Positions 13,359 to 13,860 of a stretch of 13,860 bases of DNA are shown here, one piece after another. The position numbers were made by a program, and so were the translations under genes. The notes beneath the pieces were generated by a model. It was not told the origin of the DNA, ran no database searches, and was given only the letters and a program-made list of their open reading frames with translations. This stretch comes from an uncultured Collinsella sp. (GTDB taxonomy: Bacteria > Actinomycetota > Coriobacteriia > Coriobacteriales > Coriobacteriaceae), in contig CALHDP010000005.1 of the NCBI GenBank assembly GCA_938023085.1, positions 1 through 13,860 on the forward strand, given 5' to 3'. Every line of letters begins with the position of its first letter. Position 1 is the stretch's first letter.

Positions 13359-13860
13359 CTATTTCTTAAGAAGGTACGAATAGTTGTCGCGCACAGCCCT
13401 GATGGTCAGGCGGACGGCCTCGGGAAGACCGGTGTTGACGGCATCGACCGAGACGGTGCGGACCGTGCCGGCGACGCGAACCTTAAAGTGGTCCTCGTCC
13501 ACGGCCAGGAAGCCCTCGTTCTCGGAGTTCTCCATGTCCTCCTCGCTCCAGAACAGGGTGAGCTTGTCCTTGTAGGGACGACCCTCCTGGTAGGGGCAGA
13601 ACACGGCGCAGTTGCCGCACTCGTTGCACATGCCGTCGACATGGACGACCTGATGCTTGGCCAGGCCCGGCACTTTAATTGCCACGTTGGCGCGGTTGGG
13701 GCACACGTCGCAGCAGACCTCGCACACCGAGCCGCAGCCCAGGCAGCGAGTCTTGGTGCAGTTGCGCTTGTCGCGGCACAGCGACCCCTTGCGCTCGTAG
13801 CAGGTGTCCTCGCGGCCGGCCTGAGCATTCTGGTCGGCGTACTTGTTAAAGTCGACACCG
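13359..13860 (-). CDS. ygfK: YgfK-like putative selenate reductase subunit, C-terminal part
   Basis: The frame is open to the right edge, so only the last 166 residues are visible. They hold an iron-sulfur region: CLGCGSVCEVCCDVCPNRANVA and then CNECGNCAVFCPY, followed by YKDKLTLFW. This order is characteristic of the C-terminus of YgfK, a protein of about 1000 aa related to the glutamate synthase small subunit, with FAD and iron-sulfur sites. YgfK is named a putative selenate reductase from bioinformatics, but its genes travel with selenium-dependent molybdenum hydroxylases and purine or urate degradation genes, so an electron-transfer role is more likely here. The product is followed 11 nt later by the polyferredoxin. 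The missing N-terminal part lies outside the window. Confidence 0.85.
   Translation of the reverse strand, partial: GVDFNKYADQNAQAGREDTCYERKGSLCRDKRNCTKTRCLGCGSVCEVCCDVCPNRANVAIKVPGLAKHQVVHVDGMCNECGNCAVFCPYQEGRPYKDKLTLFWSEEDMENSENEGFLAVDEDHFKVRVAGTVRTVSVDAVNTGLPEAVRLTIRAVRDNYSYLLKK

Overview
The window looks like a chromosomal stretch of a high-GC Gram-positive gut anaerobe of the class Coriobacteriia, most likely Collinsella or a close relative. The grounds are GC-rich codon use, a sortase-type surface protein with an LAATG signal, a Gram-positive/actinobacterial LexA box, paired AAA+ ATPase genes, and a selenium-dependent xanthine dehydrogenase operon with a YgfK-type subunit. The genus is inference; no rRNA or other marker gene is present.

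Left part (1-4277, + strand). The window opens in what looks like the end of an IS21-type insertion sequence (three 33-bp-spaced terminal repeats). Two hairpins and an unrecognised 141-aa gene follow (296-721). Next is a 604-aa secreted, wall-anchored protein (1046-2860) with three 131-residue repeats and an LAATG sorting signal. After it comes an unrecognised coiled-coil gene (3043-4277) broken by a single-base frameshift in a G run.

Middle part (4278-6871). Two minus-strand genes, a DEDDh exonuclease (4319-5053) and a SIMPL-domain protein (5791-6432), each have a related upstream region. These regions share a 98/99-bp block with a strong hairpin and a promoter of the same pattern. Between them lies the most interesting object in the window: a 41-aa membrane-peptide gene (5515-5640). 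It has a near-perfect LexA (SOS) box upstream, its Shine-Dalgarno is buried in a hairpin, and a convergent promoter and terminator would make an antisense RNA of about 90 nt over the 3' end of the ORF. This is the architecture of an SOS-controlled type I toxin-antitoxin system, analogous to tisB/istR but with an unrelated peptide. A decayed second copy (6628-6829) has lost the start of the peptide gene, its ribosome-binding site and the LexA box, but keeps the antisense promoter and a base-pair-compensated terminator hairpin.

Right-middle part (6872-10014, - strand). Two tandem genes encode AAA-type ATPases with C-terminal nuclease-like domains: an AAA_14/DUF4143 type and an ATPase_2/DUF234 type. 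Each has its own striking upstream repeat structure: a 23-bp-period iteron array for the first, and a 50-bp perfect palindrome for the second.

Right part (10015-13860, - strand). An operon enters from the right edge: a YgfK-like protein (C-terminal part only), a four-cluster ferredoxin, then a fused [2Fe-2S]/molybdopterin selenium-dependent xanthine dehydrogenase, ending at a strong terminator (9983-10014). The genes are 11-12 nt apart. Together they probably oxidise purines and pass electrons through iron-sulfur proteins, as in purine/urate-degrading gene clusters of gut anaerobes.
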